Positions 1 to 12,240 of a stretch of 64,000 nt of DNA are shown here, one piece after another. Under the pieces are notes generated by a model. That model was not told the DNA's origin. It saw nothing but the letters and a program-made list of their open reading frames with translations, and searched no databases. Location of the stretch: NCBI GenBank assembly GCA_023053545.1, contig JAKZAN010000046.1, forward strand, positions 62,001 through 126,000, in the 5' to 3' direction. The position numbers and the translations under genes are program-made. Positions within the stretch are counted from its first letter, which is position 1; the number at the start of each line of letters is the position of its first letter. This DNA is from Lepidurus packardi. Its lineage: Eukaryota; Arthropoda; Branchiopoda; Notostraca; Triopsidae.

Positions 1-2630
1 GGAATTAATAAAATCCGTACGGAATTAATTCAGACCGTAAGGAATTAATTAAGTACGTAAGGAATTAATTAAGTCCGTAAGGAATTAATTCAGTCCGTAA
101 GGAATTAATTCAGTTCGTAAGGAATTAATTCAGTCAGTAAGGAATTAATTCAGTCCGTAAGGAATTAATTCAGTCCGTAAGGAATAACTTCAGTACGTAA
201 GGAAATAATTCAGTCCGTAATGGATTAATTAAGTCTGTAATGAATTAATTCAGTCCGTAAGAAATTAATAAAATCCGTACGGAATTAATTCAGTTCGTAA
301 GGAATTTATTCAGTCCGTAAGGAATTAATTAAGTCCGTAAGGAATTAATTCAGTCCGTAAGGAATTAATTCAGTCCGTAAGGAATTAATTCAGTCCGTAA
401 GGAATTAATTCAGTCAGTAAGGAATTAATTCAGTCCGTAAGGAGTTAATTCAGTCCGTAAGGAATTAATTCAGTCCGTAAGGAATAAGTTCAGTACGTAA
501 GGAATTAATTAAGGAATTAATTCAGTCCGTAAGGAATAAGTTCAGTACGTAAGGAATTAATTCAGTCCGTAATCGATTAATTAAGTCCGTAATGAATTAG
601 TTCAGTCCATATGAAACTAATTCAGTCCGTAAGGAATTAATTAAGGAATTAATTCAGTCCGTAAGGAATTAATTCAGTCCGTAAGGAATTAATTCAGTCC
701 GTAAGGAATTATTTCAGTACGTATGGTATTAATTCAGTCCGTAAGGAATTAATTCAGACCGTAAGGAGTTAATTCAGTCCGTAAGGAATTAATTCAGTCC
801 GTAAGGAATAAGTTAAGTACGTAAGGAATTAATTCAGTCTGTAATCGATTAATTAAGTCCGTAATGAATTAATTCAGTCCGTATGAAATTAATTCAGTCC
901 GTAAGGAATTAATTCAGTCCGTAAGCAATAAGTTCAGTACGTAAGGAATTAATTCAGTCCGTAAGGAATTAATTCAGTCTGTAAGGATTTAATTCAGTCC
1001 GTAAGGTATTAATTCAGTCCGTAAGGATTTAATTCAGTCCGTAAGGTATTAATTCAGTCCGTATGAAATTAATTCAGTCCGTAAGGAATTCATTCAGTCC
1101 GTAAGGAATTAATTCAGTAAGAAAGGAATTCAATCAATCCTAAAGAATTAATTCAGTCCGTAAGGAACTAATTCAGTCCGTAAGGACTTAATTCAGTCCG
1201 TAAGGAATTAATTCAGTCCGTAATGGATTAATTAAGTCCGTAATGAATTAATTCAGTCCGTATGAAATTAATTCAGTCCGTAAGGAATTAATTAAGGAAT
1301 TAATTCAGTCCGTAAGGAATTTTTTCAGTAAGAAAGGAATTCAATCAATCATAAAGAATTAATTCAGTCCGTAAGGAAATAATTCAGTCCGTAAGGAATT
1401 AATTCAGTCCGTAAGGAATTAATTCAGTCCGTAAGGAATTAATTCAGTTCGTAAGGAATTAATTTAGTCCGTAAGGGATTATTTCAGTCCGTAATTAATT
1501 CATTAATTCCTTACGGAATTAATTAAGTCCATAATGGATTAATTCAGTCCGTAAGGAATTAATTCAGTCCGTAAGGAATTGATTAAATCCGTTCGGAATT
1601 AATTCAGACCGTAAGGAATAAATTAAGTACGTAAGGAATTAATTAAGTTCGTGAGGAATTAATTAAGTCCGTAAAGAATTAATTCCGTCCGTAAGGAATT
1701 AATTAGGTCCGTAAGGAATTAATTCAGCCCGTAAGGAAATAATTCAGTCCGGATGAAATTAATTCAGTCCGTAAGGAATTAATTGAGGAATTAAGGAATT
1801 AATTCAGTCCGTAAGGAATTAATTCAGTCCGTAAGGAATTAATTCAGTCCGTAACGAATTAATTCAGTCCGTAAGGAATAACTTCAGTACGTAAGGAAAT
1901 AATTCAGTCCGTAATGGATTAATTAAGTCCGTAATGAATTAATTCAGTCCGTAATGGTTTAATTAAGTCCGTAAGGAATTAATTAAGTCCGTAATGAATT
2001 AATTAAGTCCGTAATGGATAAATTAAGTCTGTAATGAATTGATTCAGTCCGTAAGAAATTAATTCAGTCCGTAACTAATTAATTCATTTCGTAAGGAATT
2101 AATTAAGTTCGTAAGGAATTAATTCAGTCCATAATGAATTAATTCAGTCCGTAAAGAATTAATTAAGTCCGTAAGGAATTAACTAAGTCCGTTTGGATTT
2201 AAATCAGTCCGTAAGGAATTAATTAAGTCCGTAAGGAATAACTTCAATACGTAAGGAAATAATTCAGTCCGTAATGGATTAATTAAGTGCGTAATGAATT
2301 AATTCAGTCCGGATGAAATTAATTCAGTCCGTAAGGAATTAATTAAGGAATTAATTCAGTCCGTAAGGAATTAATTCAGTCCGTAAGGTATTAATTCAGT
2401 GAGTATGAAATTAATTCAGTCCGTAAGGAATTCATTCAGTCCGTAAGGAATTAATTCAGTAAGAAAGGATTTCAATCAATCCTAAAGAATTAATTCAGTC
2501 CGTAAGGTACTAATTCAGTCCGTAAGGAATTAATACAGTCCGTAAGGAATTAATTCAGTCCGTAAGGAATTAATTAAGTCCGTAAGGAATTAATTAAGTC
2601 CATAATGAATTAATTCAGTCCGTAAGGAAT

Positions 2631-3950
2631 TAATTCAGACCGTAAGGAATTAATTAAATCCGTACGGAATTAATTCAGACCGTAAGGAATTAATTAAGTA
2701 CGTAAGGAATTAATTAAGTTCGTAAGGAATTAATTAAGTCCGTAAAGAATTAATTCCGTCCGTAAGGAATAAATTAGGTCCGTAAGGAATTAATTCAGTC
2801 CGTAAGGAATTAATTCAGTCCGTAATGAATTAATTCAGTCCGTAAGGAATTAATTAAGTCCGTAAGGAATTAGTTTAGTCCGTAAGGATTTAATTCAGTC
2901 CGTAAGGTATTAATTCAGTCCGTAAGGAATTAATTCAGTCCGTAAGAAATAACTTCAATACGTAAGGAAATAACTCAGTCCGTAATGGATTAATTAAGTG
3001 CTTAATGAATTAATTCATTCCGGATGAAATTAATTCAGTTCGTAAGGTATTAATTCAGTCCGTAAGGAATTCATTCAGTCCGTAAGGAATTAATTCAGTA
3101 AGAAAGGAATTCAATCAATCCTATAGAATTAATTCAGTCCGTAAGGAATTAATTCAGTCCGTAAGGAATTAATTCAGTTCGTAAGGAATTAATTTAGTCC
3201 GTAAGGAATTATTTCAGTCCGTAATTAATTCATTCATTCCTTACGGAATTAATTAAGTCCATAATGAATTAATTCAGTCCGTAGGGAATTAATTCAGACC
3301 GTAAGGAATTAATTAAATCCGTACGGAATTAATTCAGACCGTAAGGAATTAATTAAGTACGTAAGGAATTAATTAAGTTCGTAAGGAATTAATTAAGTCC
3401 GTAAAGAATTAATTCCGTCCGTAAGGAATTAATTAGGTCCGTAAGGAATTAATTCAGTCCGTAAGGAATTAATTCAGTCCGTAATGAATTAATTCAGTCC
3501 GTAAGGAATTAATTAAGTCCGTAAGGAATTAATTTAGTCCGTAAGGATTTAATTCAGTCCGTAAGGTATTAATTCAGTCCGTAAGGAATTAATTCAGTCC
3601 GTAAGAAATAACTTCAATTCCGAAACAAATAACTCAGTCCGTAATGGATTAATTAAGTGCTTAATGAATTAATTCATTCCGGATGAAATTAATTCAGTTC
3701 GTAAGGTATTAATTCAGTCCGTATGAAATTAATTCAGTCCGTAAGGAATTCATTCAGTCCGTAAGGAATTAATTCAGTAAGAAAGGAATTCAATCAATCC
3801 TATAGAATTAATTCAGTCCGTAAGGAACTAATTCAGTCCGTAAGGAATTAATTCAGTCCGTAATGGATTAATAAAGTCCGTAATGAATTAATTCAGTCCG
3901 TATGAAATTAATTCAGTCCGTAAGGAATTAATTAAGAAATTAATTCAGTC
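2631..3950 (+). repeat. 659-bp higher-order unit, two diverged copies (nested)
   Basis: The run GTAAGGAATTAATTAAATCC followed by TACGG, TAATTCAGAC, AAGTACG, AAGTTCG, TTCCGTCC and TTAGGTCC occurs in the same order from about 2,641 and 3,300. The copies differ at scattered bases (AAATTAGG or AATTAGG, AGTTTAG or ATTTAG, CAATACGTAAGG or CAATTCCGAAAC), and the second has an extra GTATGAAATT monomer. The period is 33 monomers minus 1 bp; the missing base sits in the GGAATTCAATCAATCCTA block, which is one base short. The pair recurs in the second 2,460-bp copy. Confidence 0.8.
3087..3140 (+). repeat. conserved divergent block CAGTAAGAAAGGAATTCAATC (example copy)
   Basis: Two adjacent diverged monomers, GGAATTAATTCAGTAAGAAA and GGAATTCAATCAATCCTA-like, followed by a normal one, form a block one base shorter than three monomers. 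It contains an EcoRI site and shifts the 20-bp register by one, which helps explain why many higher-order offsets are not multiples of 20. Left-block copies lie near 1,111, 1,327, 2,457, 3,092, 3,775, 3,967 and 8,329. Right-block copies (TTTAGGATTGATTGAATTCC then TTTCTTACTG) lie near 12,358, 14,193, 24,157, 28,837, 31,861, 37,163, 49,433 and many more. Confidence 0.8.
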
Positions 3951-6944
3951 CGTAAGGAATTTTTTCAGTAAGAAAGGAATTCAATCAATCCTAAAGAATT
4001 AATTCAGTCCGTAAGGAAATAATTCAGTCCGTAAGGAATAAATTCAGTCCGTAATGAATTAATTCAGTCCGTAAAGAATTAATTCCGTCCGTAAGGAATT
4101 AATTAGTTCCGTAAGGAATTAATTCAGTCCGTAAGGAATTAATTCAGTCCGTAATGAATTAATTCAGTCCGTAATGAATTAATTCAGTCCGTAAGGAATT
4201 AATTAAGTCCGTAAGGAATTAATTCAGTCCGTAAGGATTTAATTCAGTCCGTAAGGTATTAATTCAGTCCGTAAGGAATTAATTCAGTCCGTAAGGAATT
4301 AATTCAGTCCGTAAGGAATAACTTCAATACGTAAGGAAATAATTCAGTCCGGATGAAATTAATTCAGTCCGTAAGGAATTAATTCAGTCCGTAAGGAATT
4401 AATTCAGTCCGTAAGGAATTAATTCAGTCCGTAAGGAATTAATTCAGTCTGTAAGGATTTAATTCAGTCCGTAAGGTATTAATTAAGTCTGTAATGAATT
4501 GATTCAGTCCGTAAGAAATTAATTCAGTCCGTAACTAATTAATTCATTTCGTAAGGAATTAATTAAGTTCGTAAGGAATTAATTCAGTCCATAATGAATT
4601 AATTCAGTCCGTAAAGAATTAATTAAGTCCGTAAGGAATTAACTAAGTCCGTTTGGATTTAAATCAGTCCGTAAGGAATTAATTAAGTCCGTAAGGAATA
4701 ACTTCAATACGTAAGGAAATAATTCAGTCCGTAATGGATTAATTAAGTGCGTAATGAATTAATTCAGTCCGGATGAAATTAATTCAGTCCGTAAGGAATT
4801 AATTAAGGAATTAATTCAGTCCGTAAGGAATTAATTCAGTCCGTAAGGTATTAATTCAGTGAGTATGAAATTAATTCAGTCCGTAAGGAATTCATTCAGT
4901 CCGTAAGGAATTAATTCAGTAAGAAAGGATTTCAATCAATCCTAAAGAATTAATTCAGTCCGTAAGGTACTAATTCAGTCCGTAAGGAATTAATACAGTC
5001 CGTAAGGAATTAATTCAGTCCGTAAGGAATTAATTAAGTCCGTAAGGAATTAATTAAGTCCATAATGAATTAATTCAGTCCGTAAGGAATTAATTCAGAC
5101 CGTAAGGAATTAATTAAATCCGTACGGAATTAATTCAGACCGTAAGGAATTAATTAAGTACGTAAGGAATTAATTAAGTTCGTAAGGAATTAATTAAGTC
5201 CGTAAAGAATTAATTCCGTCCGTAAGGAATAAATTAGGTCCGTAAGGAATTAATTCAGTCCGTAAGGAATTAATTCAGTCCGTAATGAATTAATTCAGTC
5301 CGTAAGGAATTAATTAAGTCCGTAAGGAATTAGTTTAGTCCGTAAGGATTTAATTCAGTCCGTAAGGTATTAATTCAGTCCGTAAGGAATTAATTCAGTC
5401 CGTAAGAAATAACTTCAATACGTAAGGAAATAACTCAGTCCGTAATGGATTAATTAAGTGCTTAATGAATTAATTCATTCCGGATGAAATTAATTCAGTT
5501 CGTAAGGTATTAATTCAGTCCGTAAGGAATTCATTCAGTCCGTAAGGAATTAATTCAGTAAGAAAGGAATTCAATCAATCCTATAGAATTAATTCAGTCC
5601 GTAAGGAATTAATTCAGTCCGTAAGGAATTAATTCAGTTCGTAAGGAATTAATTTAGTCCGTAAGGAATTATTTCAGTCCGTAATTAATTCATTCATTCC
5701 TTACGGAATTAATTAAGTCCATAATGAATTAATTCAGTCCGTAGGGAATTAATTCAGACCGTAAGGAATTAATTAAATCCGTACGGAATTAATTCAGACC
5801 GTAAGGAATTAATTAAGTACGTAAGGAATTAATTAAGTTCGTAAGGAATTAATTAAGTCCGTAAAGAATTAATTCCGTCCGTAAGGAATTAATTAGGTCC
5901 GTAAGGAATTAATTCAGTCCGTAAGGAATTAATTCAGTCCGTAATGAATTAATTCAGTCCGTAAGGAATTAATTAAGTCCGTAAGGAATTAATTTAGTCC
6001 GTAAGGATTTAATTCAGTCCGTAAGGTATTAATTCAGTCCGTAAGGAATTAATTCAGTCCGTAAGAAATAACTTCAATTCCGAAACAAATAACTCAGTCC
6101 GTAATGGATTAATTAAGTGCTTAATGAATTAATTCATTCCGGATGAAATTAATTCAGTTCGTAAGGTATTAATTCAGTCCGTATGAAATTAATTCAGTCC
6201 GTAAGGAATTCATTCAGTCCGTAAGGAATTAATTCAGTAAGAAAGGAATTCAATCAATCCTATAGAATTAATTCAGTCCGTAAGGAACTAATTCAGTCCG
6301 TAAGGAATTAATTCAGTCCGTAATGGATTAATAAAGTCCGTAATGAATTAATTCAGTCCGTATGAAATTAATTCAGTCCGTAAGGAATTAATTAAGAAAT
6401 TAATTCAGTCCGTAAGGAATTTTTTCAGTAAGAAAGGAATTCAATCAATCCTAAAGAATTAATTCAGTCCGTAAGGAAATAATTCAGTCCGTAAGGAATA
6501 AATTCAGTCCGTAATGAATTAATTCAGTCCGTAAAGAATTAATTCCGTCCGTAAGGAATTAATTAGTTCCGTAAGGAATTAATTCAGTCCGTAAGGAATT
6601 AATTCAGTCCGTAATGAATTAATTCAGTCCGTAATGAATTAATTCAGTCCGTAAGGAATTAATTAAGTCCGTAAGGAATTAATTCAGTCCGTAAGGATTT
6701 AATTCAGTCCGTAAGGTATTAATTCAGTCCGTAAGGAATTAATTCAGTCCGTAAGGAATTAATTCAGTCCGTAAGGAATAACTTCAATACGTAAGGAAAT
6801 AATTCAGTCCGGATGAAATTAATTCAGTCCGTAAGGAATTAATTCAGTCCGTAAGGAATTAATTCAGTCCGTAAGGAATTAATTCAGTCCGTAAGGAATT
6901 AATTCAGTCTGTAAGGATTTAATTCAGTCCGTAAGGTATTAATT

Positions 6945-9600
6945 CAGTCCGTAAGGAATTAATTCAGTCCGTAAGGATTTAATTCAGTCCGTAAGGTATT
7001 AATTCAGTCCGTAAGGAATTAATACAGTCCTTAAGGAATTAATTCATTCCGTAATGGAAGAATTAAGTGCGTAATGAATTAATTCAGTCCGGATAAAATT
7101 AATTCAGTCCGTAAGGAATTAATTAAGGAATTAAGGAATTAGTTCAGTCCGTAAGGATTTAATTCAGTCCGTAAGGTATTAATTCAGTCCGTAATGAATT
7201 AATTCAGTCCGTAATGAATTAATTCAGTCCGTAATGAATTAATTAAGTCCGTAAGGAATTAATTAAGTCCGTAAGGAATTAATTCAGTCCGTAAGGATTT
7301 AATTCAGTCCGTAAGGTATTAATTCAGTCCGTAAGGAATTAATACAGTCCTTAAGGAATTAATTCAGTCCGTAATGGAAGAATTAAGTGCGTAATGAATA
7401 AATTCAGTCCGGATGAAATTAATTCAGTCCGTAAGGAATTAATTAAGGAATTAAGGAATTAATTCAGTCCGTAAGGAATTAATTCAGTCTGTAAGGATTT
7501 AATTCCGTCCGTAAGGAATTAATTAGTTCCGTAAGGAATTAATTCAGTCCGTAAGGAATTAATTCAGTCCGTAATGAATTAATTCAGTCCGTAATGAATT
7601 AATTCAGTCCGTAAGGAATTAATTAAGTCCGTAAGGATTTAATTCAGTCCGTAAGGTATTAATTCAGTCCGTAAGGAATTAATTCAGTCCGTAAGGAATT
7701 AATTCAGTCCGTAAGGAATAACTTCAATACGTAAGGAAATAATTCAGTCCGTAAGGAATTAATTCAGTCCGTAAGGAATTAATTAAGTCCGTAAGGAATT
7801 AATTCAGTCCGTAAGGAATTAATTCAGTCCGTAAGGAATTAATTCAGTTCGTAAGGAATTAATTTAGTCCGTAAGGAATTATTTCAGTCCGTAATTAATT
7901 CATTCATTCCTTACGGAATTAATTAAGTGCATAATGGATTAATTCAGTCCGTAAGGTATTAATTCAGTCCGTAATGAATTAATTCAGTCCGTAATGAATT
8001 AATTAAGTCCGTAATGAATTAATTAAGTCCGTAAGGAATTAATTAAGTCCGTAAGGAATTAATTCAGTCCGTAAGGATTTAATTCAGTCCGTAAGGTATT
8101 AATTCAGTCCGTAAGGAATTAATACAGTCCGTAAGGAATTAATTCAGTCCGTAATGGATTAATTAAGTGCGTAATGAATTAATTCAGTCCGGATGAAATT
8201 TATTCAGTCCGTAAGGAATTAATTAAGGAATTAAGGAAATAATTCAGTCCGTAATGGATTAATTAAGTCCGTAATGAATTAATTCAGTCCGTAATGGATT
8301 AATTAAGTCCGTAATGAATTAATTCAGTAAGAAAGGAATTCAATCAATCCTAAAGAATTAATTCAGTCCGTAAGAAAATCATTCATTCCGTAAGGAATTA
8401 ATTCAGTCCGTAAGGAATTAGTTCAGTCCGTAAGGAATTAATTAAGTCCGTAATGAATTAATTAAGTCCGTAATGGATAATTTAAGTCTGTAATGAATTG
8501 ATTCAGTCCGTAAGAAATTAATTCAGTCCGTAACTAATTAATTCATTTCGTAAGGAATTAATTAAGTTCGTAAGGAATTAATTCAGTCCATAATGAATTA
8601 ATTCAGTCCGTAAAGAATTAATTAAGTCCGTAAGGAATTAACTAAGTCCGTATGGATTTAAATCAGTCCGTAAGGAATTAATTATGTCCGTAATGAATTA
8701 ATTCAGTCCGTATGAAATTAATTCAGTCCGTAAGGAATTAATTAAGAAATTAATTCAGTCCGTAAGGAATTTTTTCAGTAAGAAAGGAATTCAATCAATC
8801 CTAAAGAATTAATTCAGTCCGTAAGGAAATAGTTCAGTCCGTAAGGAATAAATTCAGTCCGTAATGAAATAATTCAGTCCGTAAGGAATTAATTCAGTCC
8901 GTAAGGAATTAATTAAATCCGTACGGAATTAATTCAGACCGTAAGGAATTAATTAAGTACGTAAGGAATTAATTAAGTTCGTAAGGAATTAATTAAGTCC
9001 GTAAAGAATTAATTCCGTCCGTAAGGAATTAATTCAGTCCGTAAGGAATTAATTCAGTCCGTAATGAATTAATTCGGTCCGTAAGGAATTAATTAAGTCC
9101 GTAAGGAATTAATTCAGTCCGTAAGGATTTAATTCAGTCCGTAAGGTATTAATTCAGTCCGTAAAGAATTAATTCAGTCCGTAAGGAATTAATTCAGTCC
9201 GTAAGGAATTAATTCAGTCCGTAAGGAATAACTTCAATACGTAAGGAAATAATTCAGTCCGTAATGGATTAATTAAGTGCGTAATGAATTAATTCAGTCC
9301 GGATGAAATTAATTAAGGAATTGAGGAATTAATTCAGTCAGTAAGGAATTAATTCAGTCCGTAAGGAATTAATTCAGTCCGTTAACAATTAATTAAGTCC
9401 GTAAGGAATTAATTCAGTCCATAAGGAATTCATTCAGTCTGTAAGGATTTAATTAAGTCTGTAATTAATTAATTCAGTCCGTAAGGAAGTAATTCAGTCC
9501 GTAAGGAATTAATAAAATCCGTACGGAATTAATTCAGACCGTAAGGAATTAATTAAGTACGTAAGGAATTAATTAAGTCCGTAAGGAATTAATTCTGTCC
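6945..9600 (+). repeat. satellite segment with short higher-order units and partial copies of the core
   Basis: This segment mixes pieces. A distinctive unit containing AATACAGTCCTTAAGG and GTAATGGAAGAATTAAGTGC appears near 7,021 and again near 7,341 (320 bp apart), and a related version lies near 8,101. The stretch 8,480-8,690 repeats the start of the 2,460-bp unit (TCTGTAATGAATTGATTC through AACTAAGTCCGTATGG) with small changes. The stretch 8,895-9,005 repeats the AAATCCGTACGG / AAGTACG / AAGTTCG series. There is nothing besides satellite. Confidence 0.85.
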
Positions 9601-10279
9601 GTAAGGAATTAATTAATTCAGTCCGTAAGGAATAACTTCAGTACGTAAGGAAATAATTCAGTCCGTAATGGATTAATTAAGTCCGTAATGAATTAATTCA
9701 GTCCGTAAGGAATTAATAAAATCCGTACGGAATTAATTCAGTTCGTAAGGAATTAATTCAGTCCGTAAGGAATTAATTAAGTCCGTAAGGAATTAATTCA
9801 GTCCGTAAGGAATTAATTCAGTCCGTAAGGAATTAATTCAGTCCGTAAGGAATTAATTCAGTCAGTAAGGAATTAATTCAGTCCGTAAGGAGTTAATTCA
9901 GTCCGTAAGGAATTAATTCAGTCCGTAAGGAATAAGTTCAGTACGTAAGGAATTAATTCAGTCTGTAATCGATTAATTAAGTCCGTAATGAATTAATTCA
10001 GTCCGTATGAAATTAATTCAGTCAGTAAGGAATTAATTAAGGAATTAATTCAGTCCGTAAGGAATAAGTTCAGTACGTAAGGAATTAATTCAGTCTGTAA
10101 TCGATTAATTAAGTCCGTAATGAATTAATTCAGTCCGTATGAAATTAATTCAGTCCGTAAGGAATTAATTAAGGAATTAATTCAGTCCGTAAGGAATTAA
10201 TTCAGTCCGTAAGCAATAAGTTCAGTACGTAAGGAATTAATTCAGTCCGTAATCGATTAATTAAGTCCGTAATGAATTA
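9601..10279 (+). repeat. ATCGAT-type satellite subfamily next to the flip, related to the left end of the window
   Basis: From about 9,629 the order GGAATAACTTCAGTACG, GGAAATAATT, TAATGGATT, AATAAAATCCGTACGG, CAGTTCG, CAGTCAGTAAGG, GGAGTTAATT, GGAATAAGTTCAGTACG, TAATCGATTAATT matches 181 onward almost monomer for monomer, 9.4 kb away. The ATCGAT variant occurs near both ends of the forward block (575, 843, 9,969, 10,088, 10,252), and I did not see it between about 1.2 and 9.6 kb. The middle of the block therefore looks like a separately amplified insertion of a different subfamily. Confidence 0.75.
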
Positions 10280-10347
10280 ATTCAGTCCGTATGAAACTAA
10301 TTCAGTCCGTAAGGAATAACTTCAGTACGTAAAGAAATAATTCAGTC
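10280..10347. other. orientation switch (inversion breakpoint) in the satellite
   Basis: The only change of monomer orientation in the window occurs here. Left of it, 10,271-10,279 reads AATGAATTA; right of it, 10,348-10,356 reads TAATTCATT, its reverse complement. From these points outward the two arms match as reverse complements for roughly 100 bp (ATCGAT monomer, ACGTACTGAACTT monomer and their neighbours). I saw one mismatch, GCAATAAG against GGAATAAG. The arms then differ because the left arm has a 12-bp short monomer. The 68-bp spacer is still satellite (GTATGAAACTAATT, GGAATAACTTCAGTACG, AAAGAAATAATTCAGTC) and stops partway through a monomer at CAGTC|TAATTC. The array could extrude a hairpin here, with the spacer as its loop. 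Whether the flip is biological or an assembly join cannot be decided from the sequence. Confidence 0.9.
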
Positions 10348-10642
10348 TAATTCATTACGGACTTAATTAATCGATTACGGACTGAATTAATTCCTTACGT
10401 ACTGAACTTATTCCTTACGGACTGAATTAATTCCTTACGGACTGAATTAATTCCTTACGGACTGAATTAATACCTTACGGACTGAATTAAATCCTTACGG
10501 ACTGAATTAATTCCTTACGGACTGAATTAATCCATTACGGACTGAATTATTTCCTTACGTACTGAAGTTATTCCTTACGGACTGAATTAATTCATTACGG
10601 ACTTAATTAAATCCTTACAGACTAAATTAATTCCTAATGGAC

Positions 10643-10670
10643 TTAATTAATTCCGTAAGGAATGAATTAA
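10643..10670 (-). repeat. diverged marker monomer (first right-block copy) with TTAC-to-GTAA change
   Basis: In this monomer TTACGGACTGAATTAATTCC is replaced by GTAAGGAATGAATTAATTAA: five substitutions, length unchanged. Because CC...GG flanks the change, CCTTACGG becoming CCGTAAGG is the same as inverting the 4 bp TTAC, so the piece CCGTAAGGAAT reads like an opposite-strand monomer. The same monomer recurs dozens of times over the right block and, reverse-complemented, near 1,493, 3,224, 5,684 and 7,892 in the left block. It is an ancient marker of the higher-order unit, always in register, not an inverted monomer insertion. Confidence 0.75.
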
Positions 10671-11400
10671 TTAATTACGGACTGAAATAATTCCTTACGG
10701 ACTGAATTAATTCCATACGGACTGAATTAATTCCTTACGGACTTAATTAATTCCTTACGGACTTAATTAATTCCTTACGGACTGAATTAATTCCTTAATT
10801 AATTCCTTACGGACTGAGTTAATTTCATACGGACTGAATTAATTCATTACGGACTTAATTAATCGATTACGGACTGAATTAATTCCTTACGTACTGAACT
10901 TATTCCTTACGGACTTAATTATATCCTTACGGACTGAATTAATTCCTTACGGACTGAATTAATTCCTTACGGACTGAATTAATACCTTACGGACTGAATT
11001 ACATCCTCACGGACAGAATTAATTCCTTACGGACTGAATTAATTCCTTACGGACTGAATTAGTTCCTTACGGACTGAATTAAATCCTTACGGACTGAATT
11101 AATTCCTTACGGACTGAATTAATTCCTTACGGACTGAATTAATTCCATACGGACTGAATTAATTCATTACGGACTGAATTAAATCCTTACAGACTGAATT
11201 AATTCCATATGGACTTAATTAATTCCGTAAGGAATGAATTAATTAATTACGGACTGAATTAATTCCTTACGGACTGAATTAATTCCTTAATTAATTCCTT
11301 ACGGACTGAGTTAATTTCATACGGACTGAATTAATTCATTACGGACTTAATTAATCGATTACGGACTGAATTAATTCCTTACGTACTGAATTAATTCCTT

Positions 11401-12240
11401 ACGGACTGAATTAATTTCATACGGACTGAATTAATTCATTACGGACTTAATTAATCGATTACGGACAGAATTAATTCCTTACGTACTGAACTTATTCCTT
11501 ACGGACTGAATTAATTCCTTACGGACTGAATTAATTCTTTACGGACTGAATTAATACCTTACGGACTGAATTAAATCCTTACGGACTGAATTAATTCCTT
11601 ACGGACTGAATTAATTCCTTAAGGACTGAATCAATTCCTTACGGACTGAATTATTTCCTTACGTATTGAAGTTATTCCTTACGTACTGAAGTTATTCCTT
11701 ACGGACTGAATTAATTCATTACGGACTTAATTAAATCCTTACAGACTAAATTAATTCCTTATGGACTTAATTGATTCCGTAAGGAATGAATTAATTAATT
11801 ACGGACTGAATTAATTCCTTACGGACTGAATTAATTTCATACGGACTGAATTAATTCATTACGGACTTAATTAATCGATTACGGACAGAATTAATTCCTT
11901 ACGTACTGAACTTATTCCTTACGGACTGAATTAATTCCTTACGGACTGAATTAATTCTTTACGGACTGAATTAATACCTTACGGACTGAATTAAATCCTT
12001 ACGGACTGAATTAATTCCTTACGGACTGAATTAATTCCTTACGGACTGAATCAATTCCTTACGGACTGAATTATTTCCTTACGTATTGAAGTTATTCCTT
12101 ACGTACTGAAGTTATTCCTTACGGACTGAATTAATTCATTACGGACTTAATTAAATCCTTACAGACTAAATTAATTCCTTATGGACTTAATTGATTCCGT
12201 AAGGAATGAATTAATTAATTACGGACTGAAATAATTCCTT
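11401..12240 (-). repeat. 420-bp tandem duplication
   Basis: 11,401-11,820 and 11,821-12,240 match at an offset of exactly 420 bp (21 monomers). I saw only two differences: AAGGACTGAATC against ACGGACTGAATC near 11,621/12,041, and TTAATTCC against ATAATTCC near the ends. Each copy has one ATCGAT monomer, one GATTCCGTAAGGAATG diverged monomer and rare CTTACGTATTGAAG. Its small size and near identity indicate a recent local duplication. Confidence 0.88.

Larger units (their letters stand above)
2021..6944 (+). repeat. 2,460-bp higher-order unit, two base-identical tandem copies
   Basis: Comparing the text line by line, 2,021-4,484 and 4,481-6,944 are identical over about 2,464 bp at an offset of 2,460 bp, with no difference found. 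The match includes rare variants such as AACTAAGTCCGTTTGG, GTGAGTATGAAATT and TTCCGAAACAAATAAC. It breaks at 2,020/4,480 on the left and at 4,485/6,945 on the right. Inside each copy is a pair of diverged units of about 659 bp (for example from 2,641 and 3,300) that differ at several bases, so an older duplication sits within a much younger one. Confidence 0.93.
1..10347 (+). repeat. 20-bp satellite array, forward-orientation block
   Basis: This is an uninterrupted tandem array of about 517 monomers with consensus GGAATTAATTCAGTCCGTAA reading on the + strand. Monomer boundaries can be followed by eye through the whole block. Common variants are AAGTCCG for CAGTCCG, GTAATGAATT or GTAATGGATT for GTAAGGAATT, GGTATT, GGATTT, and GGAATAACTTCAATAC. 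Twelve-bp monomers that have lost CAGTCCGT recur (for example near 510, 1,280, 2,341 and 4,801). No reading frame survives, because TAA falls twice per monomer and 20 is not a multiple of 3. The array runs off the left edge of the window. Each monomer holds the palindrome GAATTAATTC and one CpG. The family and the tandem structure are directly visible; a role in a centromere or other heterochromatin is only an inference from its size. Confidence 0.98.

Noticed and set aside
10348-10360. Simple fold-back read artefact at the orientation switch
   Set aside because: The arms diverge by monomer insertions and deletions after about 100 bp, whereas an artefact would mirror exactly; still not excluded without reads.
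10643-10670. True inverted single monomers scattered through the array (CCGTAAGGAAT)
   Set aside because: Aligned in register they keep the 20-bp length and the same orientation with five substitutions, two of them explicable as a 4-bp micro-inversion; a full inverted monomer is not needed.
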